Shown piece by piece: positions 44,501-53,718 of a DNA stretch of 64,000 bases (its first letter is position 1; every line of letters begins with the position of its first letter). A program made the translations under genes and the position numbers. The notes below the pieces were generated by a model. The model saw only the letters and a list, made by a program, of their open reading frames with translations. It made no database searches and was not told the origin of the DNA. The stretch is from NCBI RefSeq assembly GCF_001434145.1, contig NZ_AZED01000005.1, forward strand, positions 179,172 to 243,171, in the 5' to 3' direction. Source of the DNA: Lentilactobacillus otakiensis DSM 19908 = JCM 15040 (lineage in GTDB: Bacteria; Bacillota; Bacilli; Lactobacillales; Lactobacillaceae).

Positions 44501-45318
44501 CGATCAGTCACCTCCACAATGCTCTTCTTAGCGCCATTGCCGGTGTTGTGGGTTTCAATCAAGTAATATACACCAACTAAAATCAGCGAGAAGATGAACA
44601 TAATGCCGGCCAACGCATTGATTTCCAGGCTGATACCTTGGCGAGCCCGTGAGTAAATTTCAACTGACAAGGTGGTAAAGCCGTTACCAGTTACGAAGAA
44701 GGTCACTGCAAAATCATCTAGCGAATAGGTAATCGCCATGAAGAAGCCGGCGATGATCCCCGGTTGAATGTAGGGCAGGACAATTTTGCTTAAGATCTGG
44801 GATGGACTTGCCCCTAAATCCATGGCAGCGTTGGTCATGGATGGACTCATTTCATCTAGTCGTGGCAATACTAACAGCAAGACGATTGGAATTTCAAATG
44901 CAATATGACTTAGCAACACTGACCAAAATCCTAGTGGCAGCTTCAATGCCGTAAAAAAGATCAGAAAGCTGGCACCAATGATAACATCCGGTGACACTAG
45001 CAGGATGCTGTTGAGTGACAGTAGGGTTTCCCGTTCGTGCCGACGTTTGGCGTTGTGAACAGCCAGGGCACCCATAGTTCCGATAATCGTTGAGCAGACG
45101 GATGAAAGCAGGGCAATCAAAATCGTGTTAAGGAAGATTGCCAGCATTCGTTTATCAGCGAAGAGTTCGCCGTAATGTTTCAGCGAGAATCCTTGAAAAT
45201 TGGTCATCGTCGTCCCTTTACTGAATGAGTACAGGATGAGGTAAACGATGGGAATATACAAAAGTAAAAAGACAATTGTGATATAAATTTTACCGGTTCT
45301 GGAGGCTTTATCTTCCAC
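44497..45318 (-). CDS. potC: Spermidine/putrescine ABC transporter permease PotC
   Basis: A 273-aa membrane protein with six spans. SLDDFAVTFFVTGNGFTTLSVEIYSRARQGISLEINAL is characteristic of PotC. The ATPase-contact loop is AAMDLGASPSQILSKIVLPYIQPGIIAGFFM. The start is GTG, sharing one base with the TAG stop of potB, so translation is coupled. Confidence 0.94.
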   Translation of the reverse strand: MEDKASRTGKIYITIVFLLLYIPIVYLILYSFSKGTTMTNFQGFSLKHYGELFADKRMLAIFLNTILIALLSSVCSTIIGTMGALAVHNAKRRHERETLLSLNSILLVSPDVIIGASFLIFFTALKLPLGFWSVLLSHIAFEIPIVLLLVLPRLDEMSPSMTNAAMDLGASPSQILSKIVLPYIQPGIIAGFFMAITYSLDDFAVTFFVTGNGFTTLSVEIYSRARQGISLEINALAGIMFIFSLILVGVYYLIETHNTGNGAKKSIVEVTDR

Positions 45319-46127
45319 TATGCCCGCCTCCTTTTACGTTTCGTATTCGTCAGCAGCATGACAATCACCATCGAGATAATCAAGACGACCCCAATCGTTG
45401 AGCCCATTCCCCAGTTCATGGTTGTGAGGAAATGTTCCTCAACGGCAGTCCCTAAAGTGATCACCTTATTACCACCGATCAGGCGTGAAAGCATGAAGAG
45501 TGATAATGAAGGGATGAAAACGATTTGAATGCCGGATTTAATTCCGGGCAGGGTCATCGGAATGATCACTTTGGTCAAAGTTTGCCATTTGGTTGCACCC
45601 AAATCCCGACTTGCCCGAATGTATGAATTGCTGATATCGGTTAATGAATTATAAATGGGCAGAATCATAAACGGAATTTGAATGTAGGCGGCAACCAGGA
45701 TAAAGCTGGCGTCCGTGAATAGCATGTGCTGAATCGGAAGACCGAAGAATTGGAACAGTTCGTTGACCAAACCGTCGTGACTTAACAGGCCGATAAAGGC
45801 ATAAGCTTTCAGCAGTAAATTAATCCAAGTTGGTAGAATGACCAGCAGGATCCACAAATCGCGGTGCTTGAGTTTACTGATAACTAATGCCATCGGATAA
45901 CTGATCAAGATCGCAAACAAGGTGATTAAAAATGCGTACAACACCGAGTTGGCGGTCATCGTCAAATAAGTACCGGAAGTGAAGAATTCCTGGTAGTTAG
46001 CCAAGGTGAAATTGTGATGAATATCAAAAAATGAATAGTAGAAGATTAACGCCACTGGCGCAATGACAAACATCGCTAACCAGAGCACATAGGGGGTGAA
46101 AAATAATCCACGAAAGTTTTTCTTCAT
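45318..46127 (-). CDS. potB: Spermidine/putrescine ABC transporter permease PotB
   Basis: A 269-aa permease with about six spans. The contact loop RASRDLGATKWQTLTKVIIPMTLPGIKSGIQIVFIPSLSLF and the final GSTIGVVLIISMVIVML are typical of PotB. It forms the channel with PotC. The ATG is 11 bp after the potA stop, with GGGGG upstream. Confidence 0.93.
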   Translation of the reverse strand: MKKNFRGLFFTPYVLWLAMFVIAPVALIFYYSFFDIHHNFTLANYQEFFTSGTYLTMTANSVLYAFLITLFAILISYPMALVISKLKHRDLWILLVILPTWINLLLKAYAFIGLLSHDGLVNELFQFFGLPIQHMLFTDASFILVAAYIQIPFMILPIYNSLTDISNSYIRASRDLGATKWQTLTKVIIPMTLPGIKSGIQIVFIPSLSLFMLSRLIGGNKVITLGTAVEEHFLTTMNWGMGSTIGVVLIISMVIVMLLTNTKRKRRRA

Positions 46128-46138
46128 TTCTCAGCCCC

Positions 46139-47227
46139 CTAATCTTCGTAACTTTCAAGCCGGTGATTGAACTTGGCTTCAGTTTCGTTATAACGCATGA
46201 TATGCATGTCATCAGGGCCAAATGTCAGTCCGACAATCGCATCATCTGTGCTGGCGTTAGTTGAATGAATCAGCCATTCGTTGCCGGCTTTGTCATAGGC
46301 GAGAATTTCATAGTAATCGCCACGGAACAACTGGGTGTCAACTTTCACCTGGAGCTTGCCTTTTTCCGGAGTGGTAATCACCAAATCTTCGGGGCGAATC
46401 ACCACTTCGACAGGTTCGTTGGGCCGCATGCCGGCATCAGAACATTCGAATTGGTGACCCAGAAAGGCAACTTGGTAATCAGCAACCATTTTTCCTTGGA
46501 CAATGTTGCTTTCCCCAATAAAATCAGCGACGAAGTGGTTGATTGGTTCATCATAAATGTCCACCGGTGAGCCTTTTTGAAGGATTTCACCTTTGTTCAT
46601 GACAAAAATTTCATCACTCATTGCCAAGGCTTCTTCCTGGTCATGAGTCACGAATAAAAAGGTGATGCCCAAGTTTTGCTGGAGCTCACGTAATTCATAC
46701 TGCATATCCTTGCGTAATTTGGCGTCTAAGGCCGACAATGGTTCGTCGAGCAACAATACCTTGGGCCGGTTGACAATCGCTCTGGCAATCGCAATTCGCT
46801 GTTGTTGGCCACCGGAGAGCTCGCTAATTTCCCGGTTGGCGTATTGTTCCAGCTGAACCATTTTCAAGGCATCGTGAACGCGAGTCTGGATTTCATCTTT
46901 CTTGGCATTGTGAACGACAAGCCCAAAAGCAACATTATCAAAGACGTTCATGTTTGGGAAGAGTGCGTAATCTTGGAAGACGGTGTTTAATTGGCGCTTG
47001 TTGGCGGGGATGTCATTGATCTTCTTGCCGTCAAACAGGACTTGGCCGGAAGTCACCTCGGTAAAACCGGCGATTGATTGAAGAATCGTCGTTTTCCCAC
47101 AGCCGGAGGGGCCAAGGAGGGTATAGAATTCACCTTCCTGTAATTTGAAACTGATATTTTTAAGAGCGGTAAAGCCGTCGTCGTACTTTTTGTAGACGTT
47201 TTTTAATTCAACAATGGTTTTGCTCAA
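46139..47227 (-). CDS. potA: Spermidine/putrescine ABC transporter ATPase PotA
   Basis: A 362-aa ABC ATPase. Walker A is [14 protein letters not shown], then the Q-loop [23 protein letters not shown], signature [15 protein letters not shown] and Walker [19 protein letters not shown]-terminal TOBE domain follows ([37 protein letters not shown]). It is first in the potABCD operon; GGAGGAAGA lies before its ATG. Confidence 0.95.
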   Translation of the reverse strand: MSKTIVELKNVYKKYDDGFTALKNISFKLQEGEFYTLLGPSGCGKTTILQSIAGFTEVTSGQVLFDGKKINDIPANKRQLNTVFQDYALFPNMNVFDNVAFGLVVHNAKKDEIQTRVHDALKMVQLEQYANREISELSGGQQQRIAIARAIVNRPKVLLLDEPLSALDAKLRKDMQYELRELQQNLGITFLFVTHDQEEALAMSDEIFVMNKGEILQKGSPVDIYDEPINHFVADFIGESNIVQGKMVADYQVAFLGHQFECSDAGMRPNEPVEVVIRPEDLVITTPEKGKLQVKVDTQLFRGDYYEILAYDKAGNEWLIHSTNASTDDAIVGLTFGPDDMHIMRYNETEAKFNHRLESYED

Positions 47228-47313
47228 CGGTCTTCCTCCTAATATGATTGAATACGATAATTATAACGATTGGATACACCGCGCTACAAGCAAATTGACT
47301 AGACACTATTTGA

Positions 47314-47685
47314 TTAATGACGAGAAGACCGGTGTCCGGAGCTGCCATTCATTTTGTGGACGTGGCGTTTAAATTTCGGCAGGGATTCGTCACCAACAAA
47401 TTTGAAATTCTTCATTTTACCGTTAAACGGATTGCCAGCCATTCGAACTTTGAGCCAGCGTTCCATGACCGCAATCATTGAGTTGATTGATTCAACTCGA
47501 GCCGGGACATTTTCCTGTTTGGCAGCTGCCATGATGTCGGTCTTCAAACGGTTGACTAAATTCTGATGGTAGGTAACGAGCTCTTGGGTAATTGGGGCGT
47601 CCTTATATTTATTGAACAATTTTTCGATTTGTCGCATGGCATCTTTAGAATCTTGCGGCGTATAGTAACGGTCGGAATTTGGCAT
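47314..47685 (-). CDS. Conserved hypothetical protein
   Basis: A 123-aa protein of unknown function. It is mostly helical: YYTPQDSKDAMRQIEKLFNKYKD, ITQELVTYHQNLVNRLKTDIMAAAKQENVPARVESINSMIAVMERWLKVRM. It has a basic, His/Ser/Gly-rich tail (KFKRHVHKMNGSSGHRSSRH). The ATG at 47685 is preferred over GTG 47694, which would lie inside the AAAGAAG ribosome site. It is divergent from ansA. Confidence 0.68.
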   Translation of the reverse strand: MPNSDRYYTPQDSKDAMRQIEKLFNKYKDAPITQELVTYHQNLVNRLKTDIMAAAKQENVPARVESINSMIAVMERWLKVRMAGNPFNGKMKNFKFVGDESLPKFKRHVHKMNGSSGHRSSRH

Positions 47686-47774
47686 ATCTGGCACTTCTTT
47701 CTTGATTGTAAGTTTACAAGTTCCATTTTACGGTACAATGGTATAGATTAACAGGTTGATGGAGGATGAAATTA

Positions 47775-48749
47775 ATGAAAACAATTCTTGCAATTCATAC
47801 AGGCGGCACAATCTCAATGTCACAAAATGAGAAGGGTGAAGTCGTCCCAAATGACGAAAACCCAATCGCCGAAGAACAGGTGATTTTAAAAGGCCAAATT
47901 AACTTAATAACGGATGAAATGTTCAATTTGCCATCACCTCATGTAACACCGGAAGTGATGTTAAAAATCAAGCAGCGGATCATGAAAGCCATTGACGAAG
48001 GAGTCGACGGCGTGGTCATTACCCACGGAACCGACACACTGGAGGAAACGGCTTATTTCTTAGATTTGACGTTGCCAAATACAATCCCGGTTGTGGTAAC
48101 TGGGGCAATGCGATCATCAAATGAAATCGGCTCAGATGGTTTGTACAACTTTAGAAATGCCATTATGGTGGCTGCTACCGACGAGTCATACGGTAAAGGT
48201 GTCGTGGTTGTCATGAATGATGAAATTCACACGGCTCGATATGTCACGAAAACCCATACAACCAACGTGGCAACGTTTAGAACACCAACTTTTGGACCAA
48301 TTGGAATTGTAACGCAAAACAAGGCAAAATACTTCCAGGAATTAATTCAAACGGAAGTCTGCGACATTAATCAAGTGGTCGAAGGCGTCTATTTGATCAA
48401 AGCATATGCGGGAATGGACGGCACCCTGTTTGATGCGATCAATAAAGAAAATACCAAGGGCTTAGTTCTGGAAGGCCTGGGAGCAGGAAATGTGCCACCA
48501 CAGACATTACCGGCAATCCAACGATTGTTGGACAATCAGATCCCAATCGTGCTGGTTTCAAGATGTTATAACGGAGTTGCCCAAGATATTTACGATTATG
48601 AGGGTGGCGGCATCCAATTAAGAAAAATGGGAACGATTCTCTGCCAAGGATTGAATGGGCAGAAGGCAAGAATCAAGCTTTTAGTCGGATTGAGTGATAA
48701 TATGCATGGAGATGAGTTGCGGGAGTTTATGGGGAATGCAATTTCATAG
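47775..48749 (+). CDS. ansA: Type I L-asparaginase
   Basis: A 324-aa protein. The first catalytic motif is ILAIHTGGTISMSQ (Thr nucleophile) and the second GVVITHGTDTLEETAYFL; the third region is PVVVTGAMRSSNEIGSDGLYNFRNAI. It lacks a signal peptide, so it is cytoplasmic and turns asparagine into aspartate and ammonia. The ATG at 47775 is 9 bp after GGAGG; the ATG at 47766 abuts that site and is rejected. The stop TAG is the first triplet of palindromic element C. Confidence 0.93.
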   Translation: MKTILAIHTGGTISMSQNEKGEVVPNDENPIAEEQVILKGQINLITDEMFNLPSPHVTPEVMLKIKQRIMKAIDEGVDGVVITHGTDTLEETAYFLDLTLPNTIPVVVTGAMRSSNEIGSDGLYNFRNAIMVAATDESYGKGVVVVMNDEIHTARYVTKTHTTNVATFRTPTFGPIGIVTQNKAKYFQELIQTEVCDINQVVEGVYLIKAYAGMDGTLFDAINKENTKGLVLEGLGAGNVPPQTLPAIQRLLDNQIPIVLVSRCYNGVAQDIYDYEGGGIQLRKMGTILCQGLNGQKARIKLLVGLSDNMHGDELREFMGNAIS

Positions 48750-48865
48750 AGTGCGACGAGCAACGGTTGAGGCGGTTTCTAAGGGTACTTTGATTGAAAC
48801 CCTGGTTTTAGGGCTTTAATCGAAGTGCACTTAGAAGTTAGCCTCAGTTGCGTCGGAGCACGTTT
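48747..48865 (+). repeat. Palindromic element copy C, starting at the ansA stop codon
   Basis: Left end TAGAGTGCGACGAGCAAC, right end GTTGCGTCGGAGCACGTTT. Helices are GCAACGGTTGAGGC/GCCTCAGTTGC and CTAAG/CTTAG, with a tip CTTTGATTGAAACCCT/AGGGCTTTAATCGAAG. The unpaired GGTTT patch on the left corresponds to GCGG of the other copies. The next gene begins about 90 bp later, and nothing else is seen in the gap. Confidence 0.87.
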
Positions 48866-48956
48866 CCACTAGAGAAAAGCAAACCCGGAAAAGCAACATC
48901 CAACCAAAACAAATACCACAAACCAACACCACCAAACCAAAGAAAGAAGTGACACC

Positions 48957-50120
48957 TTGAAAACCCTATACGACAAACTGCGCACAGCCCAAATCGATGA
49001 GCAGTTGATTAATGCGTTTCAAAATGATTCCGACATCGTTTACACCGGTGTCATCCAATTTTTAAGCAGTCGAGACTTCATCATGCTGACCTACAACGAT
49101 TATGGGATTCAGGATGGGGAAGTTTATTTGAAGATTTCATCTGTTAAATCAATCGATACAGATAGTTATGATCTGGCGAATATGCAGGATCGAATTGAGT
49201 TTGATGAGAAACATCATTCAAATTCTCAGCCGGCATTTGATTTGCCAATTAAGATGAGCGATTCTTTATCTGACCGAGTGATTCATACCTTGCATGATGA
49301 GCAAAAGGTTGGCCTGATCATTACGGAACAGAGTGGCAAGCTGAAATACAATGAAGGCTTGATCTCAGAGCTCCAAGACGATGGACTGACTTTCACCAAT
49401 ATTAATAAATTCGATTTTTCGAAGCGGCCAGTTTTCAACATTAAATTTGACGACATTCGTGGCATCGAATTTGGCGGGACTGAACTGCAACTGCTTCAAA
49501 ACGTATTGGACATGGTCAAACCAGAGAATCATGTAGAAAATGTCATCATTTCAGATTCATCTACCTTCCATGATGAGATTGAGAAGCTACGCGATAGTAG
49601 TGATTGGGTTGTGATTGATACCAATGACGATCGCAAATATTTTTATGTTGGTAAGATTATTTCCAGCAACCTCAAGGAATTTGTCATGATGGTCGTGGAT
49701 ATGAACGGCCGATTTGGCGGATACGTCTGGATTCGTTATGATGATATTGGTAGAATTATTACAGATTCTGATTACTTACGAGTGATCGATAAATTTGTGA
49801 CAGAAAACAAGCATAACAAGCAGTTTGCCTTACCGGTCCTGAATTCTGACCGCGCATTTGATAACGCTGACAATATTTTGGTTCATATTATTACCCAGTC
49901 GATTCAGTATCAAAAGGTGATTCGCTTTGAAACGGCCGATGAAGACAACTTTGCCGGATACCCAACTTCAATTAATTTGGAGACAGGGGTGTTGACAGTT
50001 GAGCTGCTCGACGTTGACGATGATGGCGACTTGCCGACAAGACAGATTGGCATCGAAAATATTCGGGAAATGGCCTTTGATTATTTCAAAGCCTTCCTGA
50101 CAGAAAACGAAATTGATTAG
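48957..50120 (+). CDS. Protein with about four internal beta-rich repeats, unknown function
   Basis: A 387-aa soluble, acidic protein that I do not recognise. Residues about 28-72 (VYTGVIQFLSSRDFIMLTYNDYG ... VYLKISSVKSIDTDSYDL) and 229-275 (FYVGKIISSNLKEFVMMVVDMNG ... VWIRYDDIGRIITDSDYL) are clearly related. Weaker copies span about 134-182 and 325-380. Each unit looks like a five-strand barrel similar to Sm/LSm folds. The start is TTG with AAAGAAG upstream. Two further genes follow at 11 and 5 bp, giving one operon with a membrane protein and a zinc-ribbon protein. Confidence 0.75.
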   Translation: MKTLYDKLRTAQIDEQLINAFQNDSDIVYTGVIQFLSSRDFIMLTYNDYGIQDGEVYLKISSVKSIDTDSYDLANMQDRIEFDEKHHSNSQPAFDLPIKMSDSLSDRVIHTLHDEQKVGLIITEQSGKLKYNEGLISELQDDGLTFTNINKFDFSKRPVFNIKFDDIRGIEFGGTELQLLQNVLDMVKPENHVENVIISDSSTFHDEIEKLRDSSDWVVIDTNDDRKYFYVGKIISSNLKEFVMMVVDMNGRFGGYVWIRYDDIGRIITDSDYLRVIDKFVTENKHNKQFALPVLNSDRAFDNADNILVHIITQSIQYQKVIRFETADEDNFAGYPTSINLETGVLTVELLDVDDDGDLPTRQIGIENIREMAFDYFKAFLTENEID

Positions 50121-50131
50121 GGGGATGCACT

Positions 50132-50497
50132 GTGGCAAAAAAGAAGGGCTTTAAATTTCCAAAGTGGCTGACCAATACATTGCAGATGACCGTGATGGTC
50201 GCAATCCTGATGGCACTTTATAATTTTCTTGGCCCAATGGTTTTTAAAAATGGCAACTATTTTCCTTGGTGGACATATCCATACTCACTTGTCGGCGCGC
50301 TGTTTTTAATTGGTGGCTGGAACTTTCTTTCTCATCGGATGAACATTATGCATAACCAAATTGTGGCCGAAGACAAAGCCAAAAAAGAACGCGAAGAACA
50401 AATTCGTCAGGCTGGTGCAGCTAAAGAACAGGCGGAAGCCGAGAAGCGCCGTCAACGAAATGCCAACCGCAACAAAGGTCAGCAGCAATCGAGGTAA
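50132..50497 (+). CDS. Membrane protein with a charged coiled-coil tail
   Basis: A 121-aa protein of unknown function. Two hydrophobic segments (LQMTVMVAILMALYNFLGPMVF; YPYSLVGALFLIGGWNFL) are followed from about residue 75 by a highly charged helix EDKAKKEREEQIRQAGAAKE and then KRRQRNANRNKGQQQSR. The topology suggests a small anchor with a cytoplasmic arm. The start is GTG with AGGGGG upstream. It lies in an operon with the repeat protein and the zinc-ribbon protein. Confidence 0.72.
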   Translation: MAKKKGFKFPKWLTNTLQMTVMVAILMALYNFLGPMVFKNGNYFPWWTYPYSLVGALFLIGGWNFLSHRMNIMHNQIVAEDKAKKEREEQIRQAGAAKEQAEAEKRRQRNANRNKGQQQSR

Positions 50498-50502
50498 GCA
50501 GA

Positions 50503-50730
50503 ATGGCAGAGCAAAAGTTTTCATTTTGTCCGTATTGTGGTGCGAAGTTGAAACCTGAAGACGTTGTGTGCCCGAGCTGCGGCAAGAAATTGCCGATAAA
50601 TGATGACCACAGCCAAAACGCCAATTCTTGGTGGACAGGGTTGAGCAAGTTGTTTGGCAATCCCTATAAAGAGGGGATGAGCCGTTATGAGGCGGAGAAA
50701 AAATCACAGGATCATGAGCATAAAAAATAG
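50503..50730 (+). CDS. Small zinc-ribbon protein
   Basis: A 75-aa protein. FCPYCGAKLKPEDVVCPSCGKKLP is a complete CxxC ... CxxC zinc ribbon (residues about 9-30). A hydrophilic tail WWTGLSKLFGNPYKEGMSRYEAEKKSQDHEHKK follows. GAGGTAAG precedes the ATG. It ends directly in a terminator and closes the three-gene operon. The ribbon may mediate protein or nucleic-acid contact. Confidence 0.82.
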   Translation: MAEQKFSFCPYCGAKLKPEDVVCPSCGKKLPINDDHSQNANSWWTGLSKLFGNPYKEGMSRYEAEKKSQDHEHKK

Positions 50731-50766
50731 GATTGAAGCCTTTGTGGGCTTCGATCCTATTTTTTT
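50724..50766 (+). terminator. Terminator of the 48957-50730 operon
   Basis: Arms AAAATAGGATTGAAGC / GCTTCGATCCTATTTT and a T run; the left arm overlaps the last codons. Confidence 0.9.
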
Positions 50767-50843
50767 CGTGCTCTTTTTGTGGTGTTTGTTTGTGGTTTTG
50801 GTTTTCGGTAGAGGTTGTTGTGTGGTTGCTTTTTCTCTAGCCG

Positions 50844-50959
50844 AAACGTGCTCCCTGGGGCAGCAACCTGCATCTAAGGTGCTTCGGACGAAAATCAAAC
50901 TCGATTTCCGCCCAAAGCACCTTAGACACTGGTTGCTAACCGCCCCAGTCCGCACTCTA
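50844..50959 (-). repeat. Palindromic element copy B, starting at the 50957 gene stop codon
   Basis: On the minus strand it reads TAGAGTGCGGACTGGGGCGG at the left and CCCCAGGGAGCACGTTTCGG at the right. Helices are GGGG/CCCC, TTAGCAACC/GGTTGCT and CTAAGGTGCTT/AAGCACCTTAG, with the tip AAATCGAGTTTGATTTT. It is near-identical in outline to copy A although the middle helix differs. The TAG is the stop codon of the minus-strand gene. Confidence 0.88.
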
Positions 50960-51142
50960 TCTCACAAACTGCTCAATCGTCCGCTTCTCATCAGGAGTAG
51001 GGTCCGATTCCATTGATTTTATGTTGTGGAGGCGTTCAACTGATATGTGCAGGTTAAATGCTAACGCTGTATCCGGCATATCGTTCTTCTTTTGATAATT
51101 GATAATTTCTTCTGCTAAGGTACTAAATTTTTCTGCCATCAT
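50957..51142 (-). CDS. Small helical protein (LBP_cg2779-like)
   Basis: A 61-aa protein: FSTLAEEIINYQKKNDMPDTALAFNLHISVERLHNIKSMESDPTPDEKRTIEQFV. It reads as a short helix-turn-helix-like bundle, similar to small proteins common in lactobacilli. The family name is from memory and not certain. GGAGGAG lies before an ATGATG start. Its TAG stop belongs to palindromic element B. Confidence 0.72.
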   Translation of the reverse strand: MMAEKFSTLAEEIINYQKKNDMPDTALAFNLHISVERLHNIKSMESDPTPDEKRTIEQFVR

Positions 51143-51219
51143 AATTCTCCTCCATCAAAATTCATGATCCAACTTGTTCTATAAATCCATTATACCAATA
51201 ATTGAAATTTTGACACATT

Positions 51220-51534
51220 TTAACGATGTTTAAGGCCATATTCCATTAATGCCATGGCGACTGCTGCGATAATCAGCGCTACCCACCATTTGTTGGTTTG
51301 GGTATAAAAATAATAAAAAAGTCCCAGTCCAACAATCAGCTGGCCGGAATATCGTTCCCACCGATTGGGGAGAGACAGGAATGCCAGGCCGATCGCTAAA
51401 ATAATGGATCCGATTAGGACGACTTGAGCGCTGTCCAGCGAGCCAAACTGGGTGACGAGCCCATAAATATCAACAATTATTCCAACTACTAACGCAAAAA
51501 TACCGAACGCAAACGCAAATTGATTTGCCCGCAT
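51220..51534 (-). CDS. Hypothetical membrane protein
   Basis: A 104-aa protein with four hydrophobic segments: FAFAFGIFALVVGIIVDIYGL, VVLIGSIILAIGLAFLSL, QLIVGLGLFYYFYTQT and WWVALIIAAVAMALMEYGL. No family is recognised. No strong ribosome site is visible (AGAAGGCG about 8 bp upstream). It lies between the small helical protein and the ykoC end. Confidence 0.65.
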   Translation of the reverse strand: MRANQFAFAFGIFALVVGIIVDIYGLVTQFGSLDSAQVVLIGSIILAIGLAFLSLPNRWERYSGQLIVGLGLFYYFYTQTNKWWVALIIAAVAMALMEYGLKHR

Positions 51535-51620
51535 AAAAAACGCCTTCTTCCAATAATTCTTTCTCTAACTTAATTATAAGTCAAAAAACAAAATGTTGGA
51601 ATATCGGCGTTTAGTATCTG

Positions 51621-52274
51621 TTAGTATCTGATAAAGAATAGTAAAACCTGCACGATGGCAAAGAGGACGATGAACAGTGTCCAGTCCAATGCGGTGATCC
51701 GAATCACCTTATAGTGGGTTCGTTCATAGTCTTCCACAAATCCGTGTGAGGTCATAGCCTCAGCCAAGTTTTGCGACCACTGAATTGATGACAGAATGGA
51801 TTTGAAATACAACTTCGGCGACCAGAAATGCAAGGCTTCACCACGCATCAATGCCGAAGTTTTGATGATTTGAATTTCTTCGACAATCTTTGGCATTAAG
51901 TTAAATGCCGCCAGGACACCATAAGCGAATTTGGAAGGCAAATGGAAATCCTGTTCCAGTGTCAACGATAGGTCGGTGATGCTGCTGGTTAACGTGAATG
52001 TTGCGCCCAAAAAGACGTAGGCGTAAATCCGAGTGAATAGGATCCAAGCAAAGTGAATCCCAGCGCTACCATACAGCCATTGTGACACGAATAATCCAAC
52101 GGCTGGGAACAGCGGCCAAAAGATGATTCCAAACAACGCCTTCATGCTGACGTGTTGCGTCAAAATATATGCGAAGCTGACAACAATGAGAATCACGTTG
52201 ACGGTCAAACTTTGGGTAAATGAAATCTCCAAAGCAATGAGCATGACTAGTAATAATTTCATTCCAGGATTCAT
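51621..52274 (-). CDS. ykoC: ECF transporter transmembrane (T) component
   Basis: A 217-aa protein with about five spans. The EcfT motif pattern appears in LMPKIVEEIQIIKTSALMRGEAL and the preceding LTSSITDLSLTLEQDFHLP. It couples the S component to the ATPase. It overlaps the ATPase gene by 4 bp in a ykoE-ykoD-ykoC order. The operon sits behind a TPP riboswitch, so thiamine or hydroxymethylpyrimidine uptake is expected. Confidence 0.9.
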   Translation of the reverse strand: MNPGMKLLLVMLIALEISFTQSLTVNVILIVVSFAYILTQHVSMKALFGIIFWPLFPAVGLFVSQWLYGSAGIHFAWILFTRIYAYVFLGATFTLTSSITDLSLTLEQDFHLPSKFAYGVLAAFNLMPKIVEEIQIIKTSALMRGEALHFWSPKLYFKSILSSIQWSQNLAEAMTSHGFVEDYERTHYKVIRITALDWTLFIVLFAIVQVLLFFIRY

Positions 52275-53701
52275 TTGATAACCTCCTGGTAAGTCAGATT
52301 TTGATTTTCAAAGGCGGCGTGATAATCAATCAAGGTGTCCAAGCCAGAGAGTTGATGAGAAATAATAATCTGAGTCTGGTGGAAGTCTTTTTTAGCGCGG
52401 TTCAAGAAACCAACGACGACTTCCAACGAGTGATAATCAAGCCCCTTGAAGGGTTCATCCATCAACAGAACTGGTGGATTCATGATCAACATTTCGATAA
52501 TCTGCAGCTTCTTTTTCTGCCCTTCACTCAACGAGTAGACGATCCGTTCATCACGGCCAGCCATGTCCAATTGTGCAAGCATGTCATCGACATCGGTTTG
52601 GGTGTAGGCCTTGTTGGTGCGGTTGGCCAACGACAAGTCGAGTTCTTCTTTGACGGTGATGTTTAAAAATTGATTTTCGGCATCTTGGAAGAGCAAGGTC
52701 ACATTCTTGGCGTATGGCAGTGGGCGGATTTTCTTAATATCTTTACCATCAAAGACAATGGTGCCTTCATACGGCAGTAATTTGGTCAACGCATTGAACA
52801 TGGTCGACTTACCAATCCCGTTGGCACCGGTAATCAAGGTTGTCTTCTGCTTGTAGAAGTCGAAGTGCCCCAATTTCAGCAATAATGAGTCATGTGGATC
52901 CAATTTGAAATCACTCAACTGGATAATTGAATGATCGTCACCGGTTGGAATTTCAACTTTCTTGTTAATGGTCTGCGTTGATTCAAAGTTCTTGAAGAAG
53001 TGTTCAGCTTGCTCGTCATCCAACAGACTGATCTGATGGGTATCTGGATCCAAGTAGTAGAATTCATCCACTAAATCCCGGTAGCTGGTCAAATCATGGT
53101 CGGCCAAAATGATGGTCTTACCATGCTTTTCCTGCAGGAGCTTCAGTTTGTTAATCAAATCCAGTCGGGATCCCGGATCAATGCTGGCAAACGGTTCATC
53201 CAACACGATGACCTGCGGATCCATGGCAACGATACAAGCTAAAGCCACCCGCTGTTTTTCGCCACCTGACAAGGTGTTAATGACCCGTGAGCGCAGTTGT
53301 TTGATGCCACAAAATTCCAATGCGTGGGTAATGATATCGTCCATTTTGTCAGGGACAATCCGTAAGTTTTCCAGGACAAAGGTCATTTCGTGGATGACGG
53401 TGTCCATGGCAAACTGCTGATTAGGATTCTGGAACATCATCGCAACGGACTGGCTGACTTTTTCCTTCGGAATGTCTTTGATGTTGGTGTCACCAAATTT
53501 GATGTCACCGACCGCATCGATCCCGCTAAAATGTGGGTACAGTCCGGCGATAAAATACAGCAGTGTTGATTTACCGCTGCCGGACGGACCTGACAGCAGT
53601 GAGAAGTGATGATCTTTGAATGTGATATTAATATCGTTCAATACCTTAACATCACTCTCCGGATAGTGGAAAGTGAAGTGATTAATCGAAACATCAGTCA
53701 T
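52271..53701 (-). CDS. ykoD: ECF transporter double ATPase
   Basis: A 476-aa protein with two ABC units. Unit 1 has LLSGPSGSGKSTLLYFIAGLYP, LSGGEKQRVALACIVAMDPQVIVLDEPFASIDPGSR. Unit 2 (from about residue 265) has LITGANGIGKSTMFNALTKLLP, LSEGQKKKLQIIEMLIMNPPVLLMDEPFKGLD, where the signature is LSEGQ rather than LSGGQ. The fusion replaces separate EcfA1/EcfA2. It lies 17 bp after ykoE. Confidence 0.92.
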   Translation of the reverse strand: MTDVSINHFTFHYPESDVKVLNDINITFKDHHFSLLSGPSGSGKSTLLYFIAGLYPHFSGIDAVGDIKFGDTNIKDIPKEKVSQSVAMMFQNPNQQFAMDTVIHEMTFVLENLRIVPDKMDDIITHALEFCGIKQLRSRVINTLSGGEKQRVALACIVAMDPQVIVLDEPFASIDPGSRLDLINKLKLLQEKHGKTIILADHDLTSYRDLVDEFYYLDPDTHQISLLDDEQAEHFFKNFESTQTINKKVEIPTGDDHSIIQLSDFKLDPHDSLLLKLGHFDFYKQKTTLITGANGIGKSTMFNALTKLLPYEGTIVFDGKDIKKIRPLPYAKNVTLLFQDAENQFLNITVKEELDLSLANRTNKAYTQTDVDDMLAQLDMAGRDERIVYSLSEGQKKKLQIIEMLIMNPPVLLMDEPFKGLDYHSLEVVVGFLNRAKKDFHQTQIIISHQLSGLDTLIDYHAAFENQNLTYQEVIK

Positions 53702-53718
53702 TATCGAAGCCCCTATAA

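Noticed and set aside
50687..51016. A 109-aa plus-strand ORF through the terminator and palindromic element B
   Set aside because: Its reading frame is the terminator and palindrome; no ribosome site and Cys/Leu-rich low-complexity translation.
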